64,000 nucleotides of DNA from contig VXBP01004192.1 of NCBI GenBank assembly GCA_013400115.1, positions 1-64,000 of the forward strand, written 5' to 3'. A program made the position numbers and the translations under genes. Shown piece by piece: positions 1 through 12,306 of the stretch (the stretch's first letter is position 1; each line of letters begins with the position of its first letter). The notes under the pieces are model-generated. The model worked only from the letters and a program-made list of their open reading frames with translations, was not told where the DNA came from and ran no database searches. This stretch comes from Rhinopomastus cyanomelas. Lineage: Eukaryota; Chordata; Aves; Bucerotiformes; Rhinopomastidae.

Positions 1-3000
1 AATGAAATGGGACCTTACCAAGGGAATCGTCAGAGCACACCTGAATTTCCAGCACCAGCTCTTCACATATGGTCTGAAACACTGATTTTATTAAAAATGA
101 AATGTCCTAGTTATATTTGAAGAGCTAGTAGCATGTACAACTTGCTGCCTTCTCATACTGAACTCAACCTTCCCCAGATGAAGACAGATTTTTGTGTGTA
201 CATCAGTGCCTTCACCAAAGCCACTGTAAAACCATAGAGGTTTACACGATGGTTCACGTGGGAACAATCAAGAACAGAGCAGCAGGGCTCAGCAGAATCA
301 CCGACCCGACAGTCAGAACACTCAAAAATTCACAGAGGAACAACTGAAAACTCTGTGTGTACTCTACGAGGTTAGGCTGAAAACGGTGTCAGAGTAATTC
401 TGATGCTTCTAGAGTCATTTTTCAGTGCTGGTGCTGCAATTTATGATCAGCATATGTGATACGGGCCCATTCCCTACCGCCTCTGACACTCAGATTTCTT
501 TGGGGCAGTCTAAAATCCATACAATGGTAATCATACAGTCTATTGTAAATATTGTAAACACACAGCTGTATATAGTGTACACAAACAGTCGGGTTTTGTC
601 TGCACAGAGCAGAACTGAAGTCTAGCCAGGCAAAGGGCTAGAGAATGATTATCTAATCTCCGCTACACATCATCGGTAGGGCACAGGACAAGAGCTGAGA
701 CAGCAAAGTTAACAAGCAGATGGGCAATAATCTAATTAACAGTGACCTTTCTCTCTTGCACTGCCCACAGGTCAAGATATTTGAGTCACTTTGATAAGCA
801 GGATGATGTTAAAAAAAACCCAACCAAAAAGTCTGCTGCAGGAAATCCGTACATGCAGGATTTGCTTTAGCCTGCCAAGTCCCACCGCTATGTCCTCCTC
901 TCAAAATGAAGAATACTCAAGCAGCACGATGAAACACAGGGAGGTCTCCACTTAACCAGCACTGCACAAGAAGCAGGGGAGTCTCTTTGTGATTAAACGC
1001 TTCTCTTTGCTCCACAGATCCCCAGGATAATTATACTCCGGGACAAGAGCACTCAACCCTCATTGTTTCTAAACTCCCTGATCAAACCAAACATGCTGAG
1101 ACCATCTGTCTCGGTCTCTTTATCACGTATGCATTTCCCTTCTCTCAAGGGAACGTGACTCGTTAGCAGCAGGATTCCCAGGACAGATTTGGCTACTCCA
1201 GCAGCACTGCTTTTGACCACACACTTTAAATGTGTAATCTCCTCTTTATATTGGAAGAGGGGGTTGCCCGAGAGACAAAGGGCACCTCAGAGAACTCAGT
1301 GAGGGAAATTAAGTTACAGCTTTCAGCTGATACAGCCAACAACCTTGCTGCAGGAGCTCTGAGGGTATTAGTAGGGCATCAGCACGAGGGGCTGCCGGTG
1401 TCCACTGCCCACTTGCTTTGCTGAGCAGGAGACCGATGTGCGAGATGACATACCCTTGCTGGATGATGCAGCTCTCCCTGCATGCTAAGTGGGAAGGTGG
1501 AGAAAGAGTGATGTAGTACAGGCAATCCCAGCTCTCCTGGCAACAAGATGCCTTTGCTGAACAGATTTCAACAAGGCACAATATAAAAAAAAAAGCTTTG
1601 AAATGAAGTAAAACTCCTCCTCTGTCTCTTCTCTTTCCTTCCTCTGAACACCGCTAGCAACTGCTGCTGTGGGGAATTACCTCTGCTGCAGGGAACTCCC
1701 ACATTAAGCATCAGAAGCACAAGGCAGTTCTGCAGTCTCATTTTCAAGCACTGCTCTCTGTGTACGTGCTGGGGCTTCCCCTGATGCCTTGAAATTAGAG
1801 CTTAGTCTCCGCATTACATTTACAGCCATAAGGGAGGTTCCAATGCACAAGAAGAGACCAGAATATTTTTGTCAGCAGCTCCCCCAGTTCTTAGCACACT
1901 GTAGTGGGCAACACTAGCAGATATATCAAGTTTTTTTCCCACTCCTATCTCATTAATTTTCTACTTATAAGTTTGTTCCCAGAAGTAATTGCATTTATCT
2001 AAGAGTAAACCCAAGAAACACACAGAACACTAGAAAATTCACAAATAGAAGAGACTGTTGAAAACAAAAGCAGTCAAAGTGATTTGAGACTACAACAAAA
2101 TTACCTATCCAAAACGATGCAAAAATTCTTCACACAGAAGTAGGTTACAGATTTATACAGCACAGGTGAACTTGGCAAAATTAGCCTAAAATACTAGCCC
2201 TTCAAGATCCTTTGCATCACCCACCTTGCCAAACACAGAGAAACCTCTGTGAAGGTTACGTATTTCACCAAGTGCAAATACAGTCTATGAGTTGCATTAA
2301 CACTACAAGTTATTCTTGCAGCAATCCTCCTGGTTTTCTGCTGAAGCCAAATGCTTCTACTGCTCATTCTGTTGCTGCAGTTCTGGTAATATGCTCCAGT
2401 ATTTGCTGAAATTAAGAACCAATCCTTTTTAGCCTGGTGCGCCTATCACTACAACATCTATTCATGTGTAATGCTAAGCAGTAGAACTCATTATGAGTTC
2501 TCATATGAAAGACACAACACAAGTGGGGGTTCTTCTGTTCCAACTGGTATATTTTCCTCAAAAAATTAAAGTCATCGAGCTTGGGAAATCTGACTGGTTT
2601 TAACTACATTCAGAAATTGGGATTGTATTAGTTCCAAGACACCAAACAAAAAACCCCAAAACTCATCACACAACAATCTTTATGGTAAGTAAGATTTTAT
2701 TTTTACTGAAGATTGCTTTCTCTTGAACATTCACAATCTCCTCAAAAGCACGTCTCCAACAGGAGAACTGAACGAGGATTACTTTCTCCCCAGCCACAGG
2801 AGTACCCAAGACATACAGGAGAATCCCCTGGCCAGGGCAGGAATCCCATGTGCTCAGCCCCACTGCGCACACACAGGGTGCTCTGCTCCACGAGTGCACC
2901 GAGGGCTGGTTTCCTGTGATTGCAATCAATTCATCTGCATTATTACTTCTCATTGTATATGATATGGGTATGTGTTTCAGCTAAGTGAAAATGAAGAACT

Positions 3001-3008
3001 AGCCTTTT
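1..3008. other. Unassigned non-coding tract
   Basis: I see no recognisable gene, CR1 or LTR here. The tract is AT-rich with short open frames only. Two splice-site-like spots stand out and are described as findings: a minus-strand exon-like segment at 19-73, and a plus-strand pyrimidine tract ending in CAG at 770 followed by a 33-codon open stretch. Intron or intergenic DNA is the plain reading. Confidence 0.6.
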
Positions 3009-3288
3009 GACCAGAGGCTGAGGGAGCTGGGCTTGGTTAGTCTGAAGAGGAACCAGCTGAGGAGAGACCCTATTGCTGCCTACAGCTACCTGAAAGGAGG
3101 TTGTAGAGGTGGGGGGTGGTCTCTTCTCACAAGGAAGAAGTGGTAGGAGAAGAGAAAATGGCCTCAAGTTGCAGAAGGGAAGGTTAAGTTGGCCATGAGT
3201 AAAAACTTCATCCTGGAAAGGGTCATCAAGCCTTGGAAGAGGCTGCCCAGGGATGGGGTTGAATCGCCATCCCTGGACGCTTAGGGAC
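3009..3288 (+). mobile_element. CR1 LINE fragment, 3' part of ORF2, truncated
   Basis: The sequence follows the C-terminal end of CR1 ORF2 and the start of its 3' UTR: 'gaggctgagggagctgg', then 'ctacctgaaaggagg', then 'gaagaggctgcccaggg'. These blocks recur in the other CR1 copies of this window. Several indels break the frame, so it encodes nothing. Its right end is cut at 'cttagggac' by the family-A LTR that starts at 3289, and no CR1 3' tail follows. The CR1 is therefore older than the LTR. Confidence 0.85.
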
Positions 3289-4140
3289 TGCTGCAGTATG
3301 AAAACGACCAGGATTTTCAGCTGTACTGACTTGCACTTTCATGAAGGAAAAAAAAGTTATGTTGCTTTGGGGGGGAACCCCTCCTCCAGTGACCTGTCCT
3401 GGGTGGAGGTGACACTGTCCCAGGTACCTGCCCTTAATGAGTGTCGCTAGGTAAGGAGATAAAAGGGCTGGTTACCCTGAGCCCCGACTTTTTGCTGAGG
3501 GCTTTCAGCCCAGCACGGGGCTGCTACCCATGCTAACCCCCGTGCGCCCTTCCCGGGGCGGTGGAGAGGGGAAGACAGCTTCCAGCAGCTCCCTGCCCTG
3601 TTTTCCCCGTTGGAAACGGGATGGAGGGGGCTCACCGGGTTCACTCCGCTCCCATAAACGGCAGGGTGGAGGAGGACGGCTCCAACCCCTGCCCAGCGCC
3701 GGCCGCAACTCGCTGCGGCTTCCAGCTGCTCCCAGAGGAGCCTGGTCCTGCTGCCATGGGGAGAAGATCCCCAGCCCAGACCTGATGCCACAGACTGGAG
3801 AAGCAAGGCTTTGGTGTAGATCCACCACCACCAACCCCCACACACTGGAGCAGCCCGTCAGCATCACAGTGAGCTGGGGGATTCCTCTTCTTCCTCTTGG
3901 AGCTGAGACAGGAGGAGAGAGAGACGAGAGGAGAACACCCTGGAAAACCCTCTCAGCCACATGCGCGGGGTGGCGGTGGCCCTGCTGATGCAGCCATGCA
4001 GTCGGTCTCCATCTTGGGTCCCACATGTGGCCGGGGCCATGCGGCTGCTGCCATTTTACAGAGACTGATCAGTGGGAAGAGAGACTCCATCCTACGAGGG
4101 GTGCTCAGCACCTGAGACAAGGAGAACAGCAGAACTTAAA
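3289..4140 (+). mobile_element. Family-A ERV LTR, 5' two thirds, plus strand
   Basis: It begins with TG and aligns by eye with the 5' ends (minus strand) of the LTRs at 17345-18595 and 22397-23703. Shared blocks are the 'ctttcatgaag' segment, the 'gtgacctgtcct' block, a TATA-like ATAAAAGGGCTGG at 3459, the 'cgactttttgct' block just after it, and 'gtgg...ccctgctgatgcag' to 'actgatcagtgggaag' near 3970-4080. The middle is GC-rich, as in an LTR downstream of its TATA box. Similarity fades near 4140, before the poly(A) signal region, so the 3' third is missing in this orientation. Overlapping ORFs up to 173 codons on both strands are by-products of base composition. Confidence 0.75.
3459..3465 (+). 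promoter_or_regulatory. TATA-like box of family-A LTR
   Basis: ATAAAAG lies 170 bp into the LTR. The copy on the minus strand at 22397-23703 has TTATAAAG at the matching place (23568-23575), also followed by a 'gggctg' block. Conservation between two copies supports a core promoter element. No activity can be read from sequence. Confidence 0.5.
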
Positions 4141-4265
4141 AGGAAAAGCTGCAGACAAATCATAAACCTGGCTGTTTAATAGCTAGAGGTACACTCTGCT
4201 CTGCTGTTACGTCCTTAGTTTTATGAACATTGGGGGAGAACCGCAGCAGGACACTGATAAATGCG

Positions 4266-4512
4266 TGTGGTGGGTTCAAGACCACAATCAAAAGTAAAGG
4301 AAGAGAAAACAAAGCAGTTCGGTCTCAATTCGATCTCGGAATCTGCCAGACAGTGGGCAGCTTAGGGAAAATGGAAAGGGGTTTATTAACTCTGTACACA
4401 GAAAAGAAGAAAAGGTTAAGCAAGTTAGTGCACACAGACTAGCAACTGTGTCACAAAAGCCATCACATAGTCTGAGAAAATACGATGGGAGATCACTGTC
4501 GTATTGGTTCTT
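4266..4512 (-). mobile_element. Family-A ERV LTR, 3' end, minus strand
   Basis: The plus strand reads TGTGGTGGGTTCAAGACC, the reverse complement of an LTR 3' end finishing in CA. It is followed by the conserved TTTATT at 4382-4387 (AATAAA on the minus strand) and the 'aagcaagttagtgcac' and 'gtcacaaaagccatcaca' blocks shared with copies at 17345 and 22397. Similarity stops near 4512. It is in the opposite orientation to the LTR piece at 3289-4140, and the two pieces cover different parts of the same LTR type. Confidence 0.8.
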
Positions 4513-6760
4513 AAAGCAAAATGCACCTTTTTTCCTCGTGAAAGCACAAAACCCATCCAGCTGTAACAATGGGTAAATGTCAGCCACAATTTGAATATCA
4601 CACTTACAAAAATAGCTTGGGAGGCAGGAAAACAGAAGAATGCTTTTAATGCTCCTTCCCTAGGAATAACGTATCTCTGCAGTCGGCTGTAGTAGTACTA
4701 TGATAAATTCATAGTCACAGCTCCAGTGAGTGTAAAAAAAATGCTTGTGCTTCACGATGGGATCATTTTCATCTACATGGAGTAGTTTGATAAGCCAGCA
4801 AAAAAGCAAACACGCTCTAGCCTTCACTCATTCTCTGTACGCGTGCCCTGCGGTATGATTGCCCTAAAAACAGCAGCTTCTACGTGTGCAGCCAACCAGC
4901 GTGTGCACGTCAGTGATACTAATGGGGGAAAAACCTCACATTCTGGTTTGAAGGCTGCCCGGGAAGCAGCAAACATCAGAGTGACTCTGTGCATTACATC
5001 TCCTTAGCCCTGTAACCTTGCCTACAATCTTTCACCACTCATGTACATTCACAAGAGCAGGAAAGATAAGCTTTAAACCATGTAGGGAGCACTGATCTCT
5101 CTGCCACTAGCCTCGTGTTCACAATTCCACTCCCATTTTGGTAGCAGCAATCGACAGTTTTAGTCTAAGGAGGTGGCAGGGCTTCTAAGTGCAGACAAAA
5201 ATAAACCCATATTCACAAGCTCAAAGAAATCAGTAATGCAAAACTTTTATTGAAGCTGCTCTCTAAATATTCAGCCCTACGTGGCCTACAAATGAAAACA
5301 CAGCCCGAGACAATACAACTCATTTTACACATGTGTAAAAACAGGAAACTCAAGATAATGTCTCTTATTACAACCTAATAAAATATTTTTTCCACATTTC
5401 TTAAAGACTCTCAACATTTATGATGCAAAAATTGATTTAAAGAATCACCTGACTCTTCAACTGCTCTGCCAGTACCAATCGACCTCAACTACCAGCAGCC
5501 ATTTGTTCAGCAAACAGAACCTGCTTCTTGTTGCTGTTTATCAACTTTACGGAGCTGACTCTAAATCACTTTTCCTCCACCTATAGCGTTTCCACACTCC
5601 ACCTTGCAGAAAACACCTGATTTTCCATCTCAGGGAGAAGAAAAATCACATTCCTCACTCCAGGTCCACACCTCTTGTGGTAATTGTCTCTGAAGTTGGC
5701 CATTTCTACTTCACTGCTGGAACTTACTTTTTTCCAGAAGTTACAGGCTGTCAGGAATGATGTGCAGGCAGAAGTATAACAGCAAAAGATAGAGGGACCC
5801 CATGACATCTACCATGCCTGCACAGGAATTCTCATGCACTAGGTAACATACCTCAGGGCTATGCTGCTCCTGCTCCCACAGGCAAAGAGAGATGAGAGCA
5901 GTGTGCTCCACCAGCATTAGAAGAGCAGCTTTTTCTTTTACAGCATAAAGGTGAACTGATAGTACTGCTGGGGAACTATTTTAATCACAAAAAAGGGCTA
6001 AAAACACCCCAGCCAACAGATTCATTGGAGATCTTGCAGGTTGTTGCAAGCTCTTCAGTAGTTTTTTTTTCCCCCCCTCTACTCTGATGAGCACGCAGGG
6101 CCCAGATCTTCTCTTTGTTCCCATCTCCTATGACTATTTTTACATCACACAACCTCCCAGCTTGCTGTACCAGAAACCTGCACTGCTTTATTATCTCATC
6201 AGGGCATCTGTGTTTCAGACAAGCAGCTGTCTACATTTAGCTCACTCCCTGTTGGGAGGCTTAACTAACATGAGCTCCTTAACATCAGGCAGAAGATGCG
6301 TGAAAGCACGACTGCTGATACTAAAGTTATCTCTGCTATGATAAACTGAAGGGGTATACATGGTTTTAACTTAAAGTAATGGTTTTCACAACCATAGGCA
6401 CCTACTTTGGCAATGAAGGCTGAAAAGATAAAGTCCCAATGAATCTTCATTAATTCATTTCCATTAAATTTGTGACCCCAGACATCATAACAGCCAGAAC
6501 CAAGGGGCCTCTGTATTTTGCACCTCTCAGATGGAAGACAGAAGGCAAGGAGAAAAGGTGAGTAAAGGCAAGTGCAAGGCCATGGCAGAAGGCAAGCACC
6601 CTCCTTGCCTGTCTCACCTCCCCAGGTGCCACTGAGAAATAGGTATGAGCCCCTCTTGGAAGACAGCCAGTCTAACAGGGACACAGACGATAGGCAACCT
6701 ATTCCAGAGGTCCTGCCACAGTTGGATAAATCAGGTAGCCCTCCCAGAAATCTAACAACC
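4513..6760. other. Unassigned non-coding tract
   Basis: No coding region, LTR or CR1 is recognisable. A homopolymer junction of T and C occurs near 6061-6078. The final 120 bp (from about 6640) may be a diverged 5' extension of the CR1 that starts near 6761. Confidence 0.55.
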
Positions 6761-7359
6761 AACAACATCCTGGGGTGGATCAGAAGGGGGCTGGTTACTA
6801 GACTGAGTGACATTATTCTCTCCCTCTACTCTGTCCTGGTGAGACCACATCTGGAATATTGTGTCCAGTTCTGGGGCCCTCAGTTCAAGAAGGACACAAA
6901 ACTGCTGGAGAGAGTCCAGCGCAGAGCCACAGAGATGAGGAAGGAAGTAGAACATCTCCCTTATGAGGGAAGGCTGCGGGAGATGGGTGTCTCTAGCTTG
7001 GAGGAGACTGAGGGGTGACCTCATTAATGTTTATAATATGTGAAGGGTAGGTGTTAGGAGGATGGAGCCAGGCTCTGCTCAGTGTCATCTAGCCATAGGA
7101 TATGGGGCAGTGGGTGTGAGCTGGAACATAGGAGGTTCCACATAAATGTGAGAAGGAACTTCTTCACAGTGAGGGTGACAGAGCACTGGAACAGGCTGCC
7201 CATGGGGGTTGTGGAATCTCCTTTTCTCTGGAGATGTTTAAAACCTGCCTGGATGTGTTCCTGTGTGACTCGGTCTAGGTGATCCTGCTGTGACAGGAGG
7301 ATTGCGCTAGATGATCTTTTGAGGTCCCTTCCAATCTCTCATGTTGTGTGGTTCAGTGA
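6761..7359 (+). mobile_element. CR1 LINE fragment with 3' UTR
   Basis: This is one of the longer CR1 3' fragments. It starts in the reverse-transcriptase C-terminal region ('catcctggggtgg', then a frame reading LVRPHLEYCVQFWGPQF, a hallmark of CR1 ORF2). It runs through 'ctggaacaggctgccc' and ends in the 3' UTR 'gaggtcccttccaatctctc'. The C-terminal ORF2 frame is broken by stops and indels. The octamer tail is degenerate, which indicates an old insertion. Confidence 0.9.
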
Positions 7360-8454
7360 TCATATGTCTCTGTCGCTAAACAGGGACAACCCCAGTTCCA
7401 TGAGAACCCTCTGGGGCTAGTGCCCAACTAAACCAGCTGAGGTTTCAGATATTAGAATAAAGGTTCTTGAGTCATTTCACTAATCAAAAGTTGTTTTATC
7501 TTCTCCAGGAAAGTGCCTGAAGTGCAGCACGAACACCCTCACGGAAAAGGGTCAGGGGAACGCAGGTCTTTATTCCCAGAACAGTCAGCCAACCTCAGGG
7601 CTTCATTTACCTGGGTGTTTTTAAATGCCACTTGCTCATCCTGTGCTGTTGGTAGACTTCTTCTGCACTTGAGAATGTAATTTCCCAACAGATAGAAGGC
7701 TGCTTGTTTACCCAAGAACTAAGACAAAACTACAGGGGACAGAGGGAAACAGGTCAAGGCTCCTCCCCTCACACACAGAGCAGCAGTTTTGTCACCTTCC
7801 TGGGCAAGTGCAGCTGTCACCACCACATCAAGCTTTCTTAGCTCCACACTAACAACATTGAGAAGTCAGTCACAAAGCAAGTGTCAAGACAGTTTATGTC
7901 TTCAGAATCATCCCCCAAAGAGCCATTTGGTCAAAGGTCAGGTAATCAGTCTAATTTGAGAAAGATGTCCATGGGACACCTCTGAGGATTATGAATTGGA
8001 AGCCTTTTCATAACCCCTGTGACAGCAGCTATTGCCTGGAGCTGCCACTATTCCTCCAATCAAATCCAAGTCAGCTACCGCTCTGATGCGAGATTGCCTT
8101 GGGTAGGCAGTTCAGAAAAAACAAGGAATAAGCTGCTGGCTTAGAAGTGTTATTTCTAGCATCAATGGAGTATCAAAAGATACCAAAATACCTCAATCAA
8201 TTGATGTGACAAGAACATAGCACACAGCTGAAAGGGAAGAGCAGAAGCATTCCTTTCTTAGGGCATATTTACAAGAGAAGTCAGCCCAAACAGATTTCCA
8301 CGTGGCTAAGTATTCTAGGCGATTAAGCCTCCTTGTTAACTAAGCCATAAGCTAAAAGCTAACTCGGACAGCACTGCTGTGAAGCTTGACTCAACATTTT
8401 TTATACCACTCATTACAGACAGCCAGTCTACATGTGGTCCCTTCTAACCCTGAC
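7360..8454. other. Unassigned non-coding tract
   Basis: Nothing recognisable apart from low-complexity A/T runs. It lies between two CR1 fragments on the same strand. Confidence 0.55.
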
Positions 8455-8545
8455 TGACTGTATGACTTGGTCTGGGTGATCCTGCGGTGGCAGGGGGACT
8501 GGACTAGATCTTTCGAGGTCCCTTCCAATCCCTAATGATTCTATG
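8455..8545 (+). mobile_element. CR1 LINE 3' UTR remnant
   Basis: Only the last 90 bp of a CR1 are present: 'gtgatcctgcggtggcaggg', 'ggactagatc', 'cccttccaatccctaatg' and a single ATTCTATG tail unit. Strong 5' truncation is normal for target-primed reverse transcription of CR1. Confidence 0.9.
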
Positions 8546-10156
8546 CTCCTAAAAGCCCTCTGCAGGAGGCTTTTCAGTGTGACTCCCAACACGCAGGCAA
8601 GCCAAAGCAGAGGCATTTCACATGGATCTCAGAGGTCTCTTACAGCCAGTTCTGTGAGTAACATCAGTTGCTATCAGCTGTCTCAGAGACATAGGTGAAA
8701 TCATTTTCAGTGTCTCACAAATGACCTTTCAGACATTTCTAGGCCTTTGCAGAAAGGGCTAGTTTTGTACCGATAACCTGCATCAAAGGAAGAAATCATC
8801 CTCAAATGACATTTTGGTTTCACTTCAAGATGGCCTAGCAGATATGCAGCTAAAAGCTGATAATATGCTCAAGGGGTGGGGAGGGCAGGATGGAGACTGC
8901 TTTAGAGCTGTGTTCTCTCGTGTCAGTCAAATATAAAGGATGAGATCCAGGAAGGAAGAAAAAAAAAAGGAATTGTGCTCAGCAGCCTTCCTCTTGCACA
9001 CATCCAGTTTGATGTACTGTACCGCCTTCACCTTTCTGGGAAGCAGCACTCCATCCACTTCACACGTCCCAAATGACTTGCACACGCACCAGAAGTGGTT
9101 TCCATTCAGTTTGCTCTGAAAGCTCAGTGAGCACCTGCTCCAAGCAAGCATGGTGTTAACATCACTGTGCTCTGTGCCAGCAGGCTTCCTACTGCTGCAC
9201 TAGCAACCTCCCAGCCAACCCCAGGACTCTTCAGATCAACCCACGTGCACTGTGACAGGCACACACACAGTGCTCAGCAGTGGCTTTTGAGAGATTTATA
9301 AAACAAGCTGTGCAGAAGGGGAAACACACGAACATACATTTTGGTGTGGGTTTGCAGACAATTTTTAGCAGCGTACTTGACTAATGTTTTACGCTCACAT
9401 TAAAAACATCACAGCTTGTATACTGAAGGGATGAGTTTCAGAAAATAAGTTATTTTTTGTGCCTGTATACAGGGCAGCCTCACAGCATATGATATCCCAT
9501 TATGCTGGCTCCAATGTAGTAAACATCTCTGGTTCTTCTGCAGAGATCCAGATTTTAAGGCATTTTTCTCAACTTGTACAAGAATGACAAATTTCAGTTC
9601 TTGTTCTAGCACAAAGAAAATATTCAAGTGAGACAAGATAATTCTTGAATTATCTTGTGTTACCTACTTGTTCCTCTTTACCACAATTCCCACAAAGTGA
9701 GCAGTTTTATCTGACCCATCAGCAGCTCAGTTCAGTCCCAGCACCCCATGGACAGCATCTATTTCCTGCCTTGTAGGGGAAAGCCATCGCTTCATGAGGC
9801 TGTCAGACCAGACGAAACCTACTCATTATCAAGTGACCTCTAGACAGCCTGAGATAGTTGTTTGACTTTGTGAAGATGCACTTAAATCCTGGAAAATACT
9901 GAGTCTCCTCAATCCTTATTTAAAATACATGAAAAATAAGAACACTCCCATTGCATGACTGCGCCCTAAGGCCAGGGAATTTTAGATTGCTCCTATTAGT
10001 TGGATATTGTTTTTGAGGGGAGGTAGCATTTCATTGTGCAATGAAACCTGCCAGCAAGAGTCTAACTACTACCTTATTTCCACAAGCCATGTACCAAAAA
10101 AACCAAAAATCTCTGAAGGGATGGTGGAAATGAAGACCTCAGGTCATGCTTGCAGA
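8546..10156. other. Unassigned non-coding tract with a 26-bp palindrome
   Basis: No gene or known repeat is recognised. The notable structure is the perfect palindrome at 9633-9658, listed separately. Confidence 0.5.
9633..9658. repeat. Perfect 12-bp inverted repeat, 2-nt centre
   Basis: ACAAGATAATTC at 9633-9644 is followed by TT and then its exact reverse complement GAATTATCTTGT (9647-9658). It lies in otherwise featureless DNA. Confidence 0.9.
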
Positions 10157-10399
10157 CTAAAGTTGTGCCAGGGAAGGTTTACATTAGACATCACAAAAAA
10201 ATTTCTCCACTGAAGGTCAGAGACTTGACCGGGCTGTCCAGAGAGCTGGTAGAGTCGTCATCCCTAGAGGTGTTCAAAAACCACGTAGATATGGCACTAG
10301 GAAACACGGTTTAGCATGGAGGGTGGGATCAAGTTGATGGTTGGACTGGATGACCTTGTAGGTTTCTTCCAGCCCTAATGATTCAATGATTCTATGATT
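10157..10399 (+). mobile_element. CR1 LINE fragment with octamer tail
   Basis: This is a diverged CR1 3' end of a subfamily different from the one at 6761: 'gggctgtccagagagctgg', 'atccctagaggtgttcaa', 'gttggactggatgacc', and a tail 'atgattcaatgattctatg'. The variable wording of the 3' UTR against other copies here indicates several CR1 subfamilies. Confidence 0.9.
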
Positions 10400-11999
10400 C
10401 ATTTATGGGAGTAAATAGTTGCCATCACCACTCTGGAAGGAAAACCTTAGGCCAGCCCCATTTTCTTAAGCCAACATAGCCGAAGCCACACTCGAAAATC
10501 ATCACACTCCCTGTGCACACAGCTATCCCAGGTGACCCACCTCACTCTTTCACATCTCAGAAACTGAAGGTCTGTCTCAACATTGGAAAAAAACCATGGT
10601 GACAGCCCTTTTTGAGCTGATGACATTGAGGAACTCTTGGCTGCATTTTCAAAAGCTCCAAGCTTTTTGTGCCTTCAGGCTCAGCCTAAGGTGACACAGG
10701 TAGTTCACAAATAACCACTTGAGAACTTGTTTCTCTGTGTCACTAACACACGGAATATCCAGGAGAGCAGTAGCAGCAGGCTGTGTGCACACACTGGACA
10801 CAGTACCAGTAAAAGCTGCTCCCTTCTGGTGCACTGTCCCCTTTCTCACACCAGCCATGCGTGATCCACGCCTTCCCATACACAGCAACACGCGTGCATC
10901 TTGCAGGCAGTAAATGGCAAAATACATTACACACTGCACAAGACCTGTCTGCAGGAGACCAAAAGCTCTTTCTCCAGCTTCCTCAGACCGTTTGATCACC
11001 CTAATGGTCTCACATTATGAGGCAGTGTCAGCAAAACTGCCATTTTCATTTTCTTCTCGTTAAAGCTTAGAAAGCCATCCAAATCCTCTCCACATCCCTG
11101 GTGGCCCAGCTGAATACTGAACACCAAGTCGAAAACAACCTAGTACTGCTAAAAAAGTTGCCTTCAGAAGGTACTCCCCGCTCTCAGAACTGCTAGCCCA
11201 TTGCTCCTCAAGCACACTGCTAGCACAGAAATGGCAGCCACAGTCCAAAGCAAACCCCTACAGGCTCAAAGACACTAGGAGCCAAATTTCAATGCAGGAC
11301 AGCTGCCTGCCAGCCAAATCATGCTTTCTCTCTTGCCATACTTCATTGTATCTCCTAGTATAGCCATAGGTTCACATGAAGCTGTTTGCCTCAGCTAGTC
11401 ACCTCCTTCCGAGTGAAGATACTTCTCTATATGTATGTCAAGAGACATTTTTTCTCATTCTATACGACAAGTGCCAATAGAAAGTAACACTCCAGGGTAG
11501 CAGCATATGGAAAAACATAAAGAAAGCAATTAACTCTTTAGTCTTTCATCTAAGCATCTTCTAAAGAAGCAAGTCTCTTCTCTCACAGCAACCAAGACAG
11601 GTTATCAGATCCATTACATTCTTGGCTAAAGAAGACAAAAAGCCACATTCTGAAAAGCCTACAGTTTCAAGTCACGGTTACTCTGATACAGCTTCCAAAA
11701 CACGTATCACAGGTCTTTATTCTACATACACTTGGAGCCAATTTCAGGTAACGTTGTTTCCGTCAATCCCACAAGTCACACAATCAGGAGGGGAAGCAGC
11801 GTTAGTGCCACCCTCACTTGATAGGTCTTTAAAGGAGGAGAGTTGTGTCAGACTATCTTGACCAGAGCCACTGAAGGGGAACACTAATGTTTTAAGGAGT
11901 GGAAATAGTTCTTTGGGAGATTTTGAAACCCTGAAATTCAGCAAAACAAATGGCAAACAACAAAGTTTAGAATCAACAGATTTGGAAACAGTGTTTTGT
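10400..11999. other. Unassigned non-coding tract
   Basis: No coding or repeat signature is recognised. Short frames on both strands at 10649-10999 lack any family resemblance. Confidence 0.55.
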
Positions 12000-12306
12000 C
12001 AGGAGGATGGAGCCAGACTCTTCCCAATGTCATCTAGTGACAGGACAAGGGGGCAGTGGGTGTAAGCTGGAACACAGGAGGTTCCATATAAATATAAGAA
12101 GGAACTTTTTCCCGGTGAGGGTGACGGAGCACTGGAACAGGCTGCCCAGGGGGGTTGTGGAGTCTCCTTCTCCGGAGAGGTTTAAGACCCGCCTGGATGT
12201 GTTCCTGTGTGACTTGGTCTAGGTGATCCTGCTGTGGCAGGGAGATTGGACTAGATGATCTTTCAAGGTCCCTTCCAATCCCTAACGTTCTGTGATTCTA
12301 TGATTC
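12000..12306 (+). mobile_element. CR1 LINE fragment with octamer tail
   Basis: A well-preserved CR1 3' end, close in wording to the copy at 6761-7359 ('aggaggatggagccag', 'aggaggttccatataaat', 'ggaacaggctgcccagggg'). It ends 'ttctgtgattctatgattc'. It is less diverged than its neighbours, so probably a younger insertion. Confidence 0.92.

Noticed and set aside
3505..4026. Overlapping frames of 132-173 codons on both strands
   Set aside because: They lie within the GC-rich part of a family-A LTR, have no domain, and appear in several frames at once.
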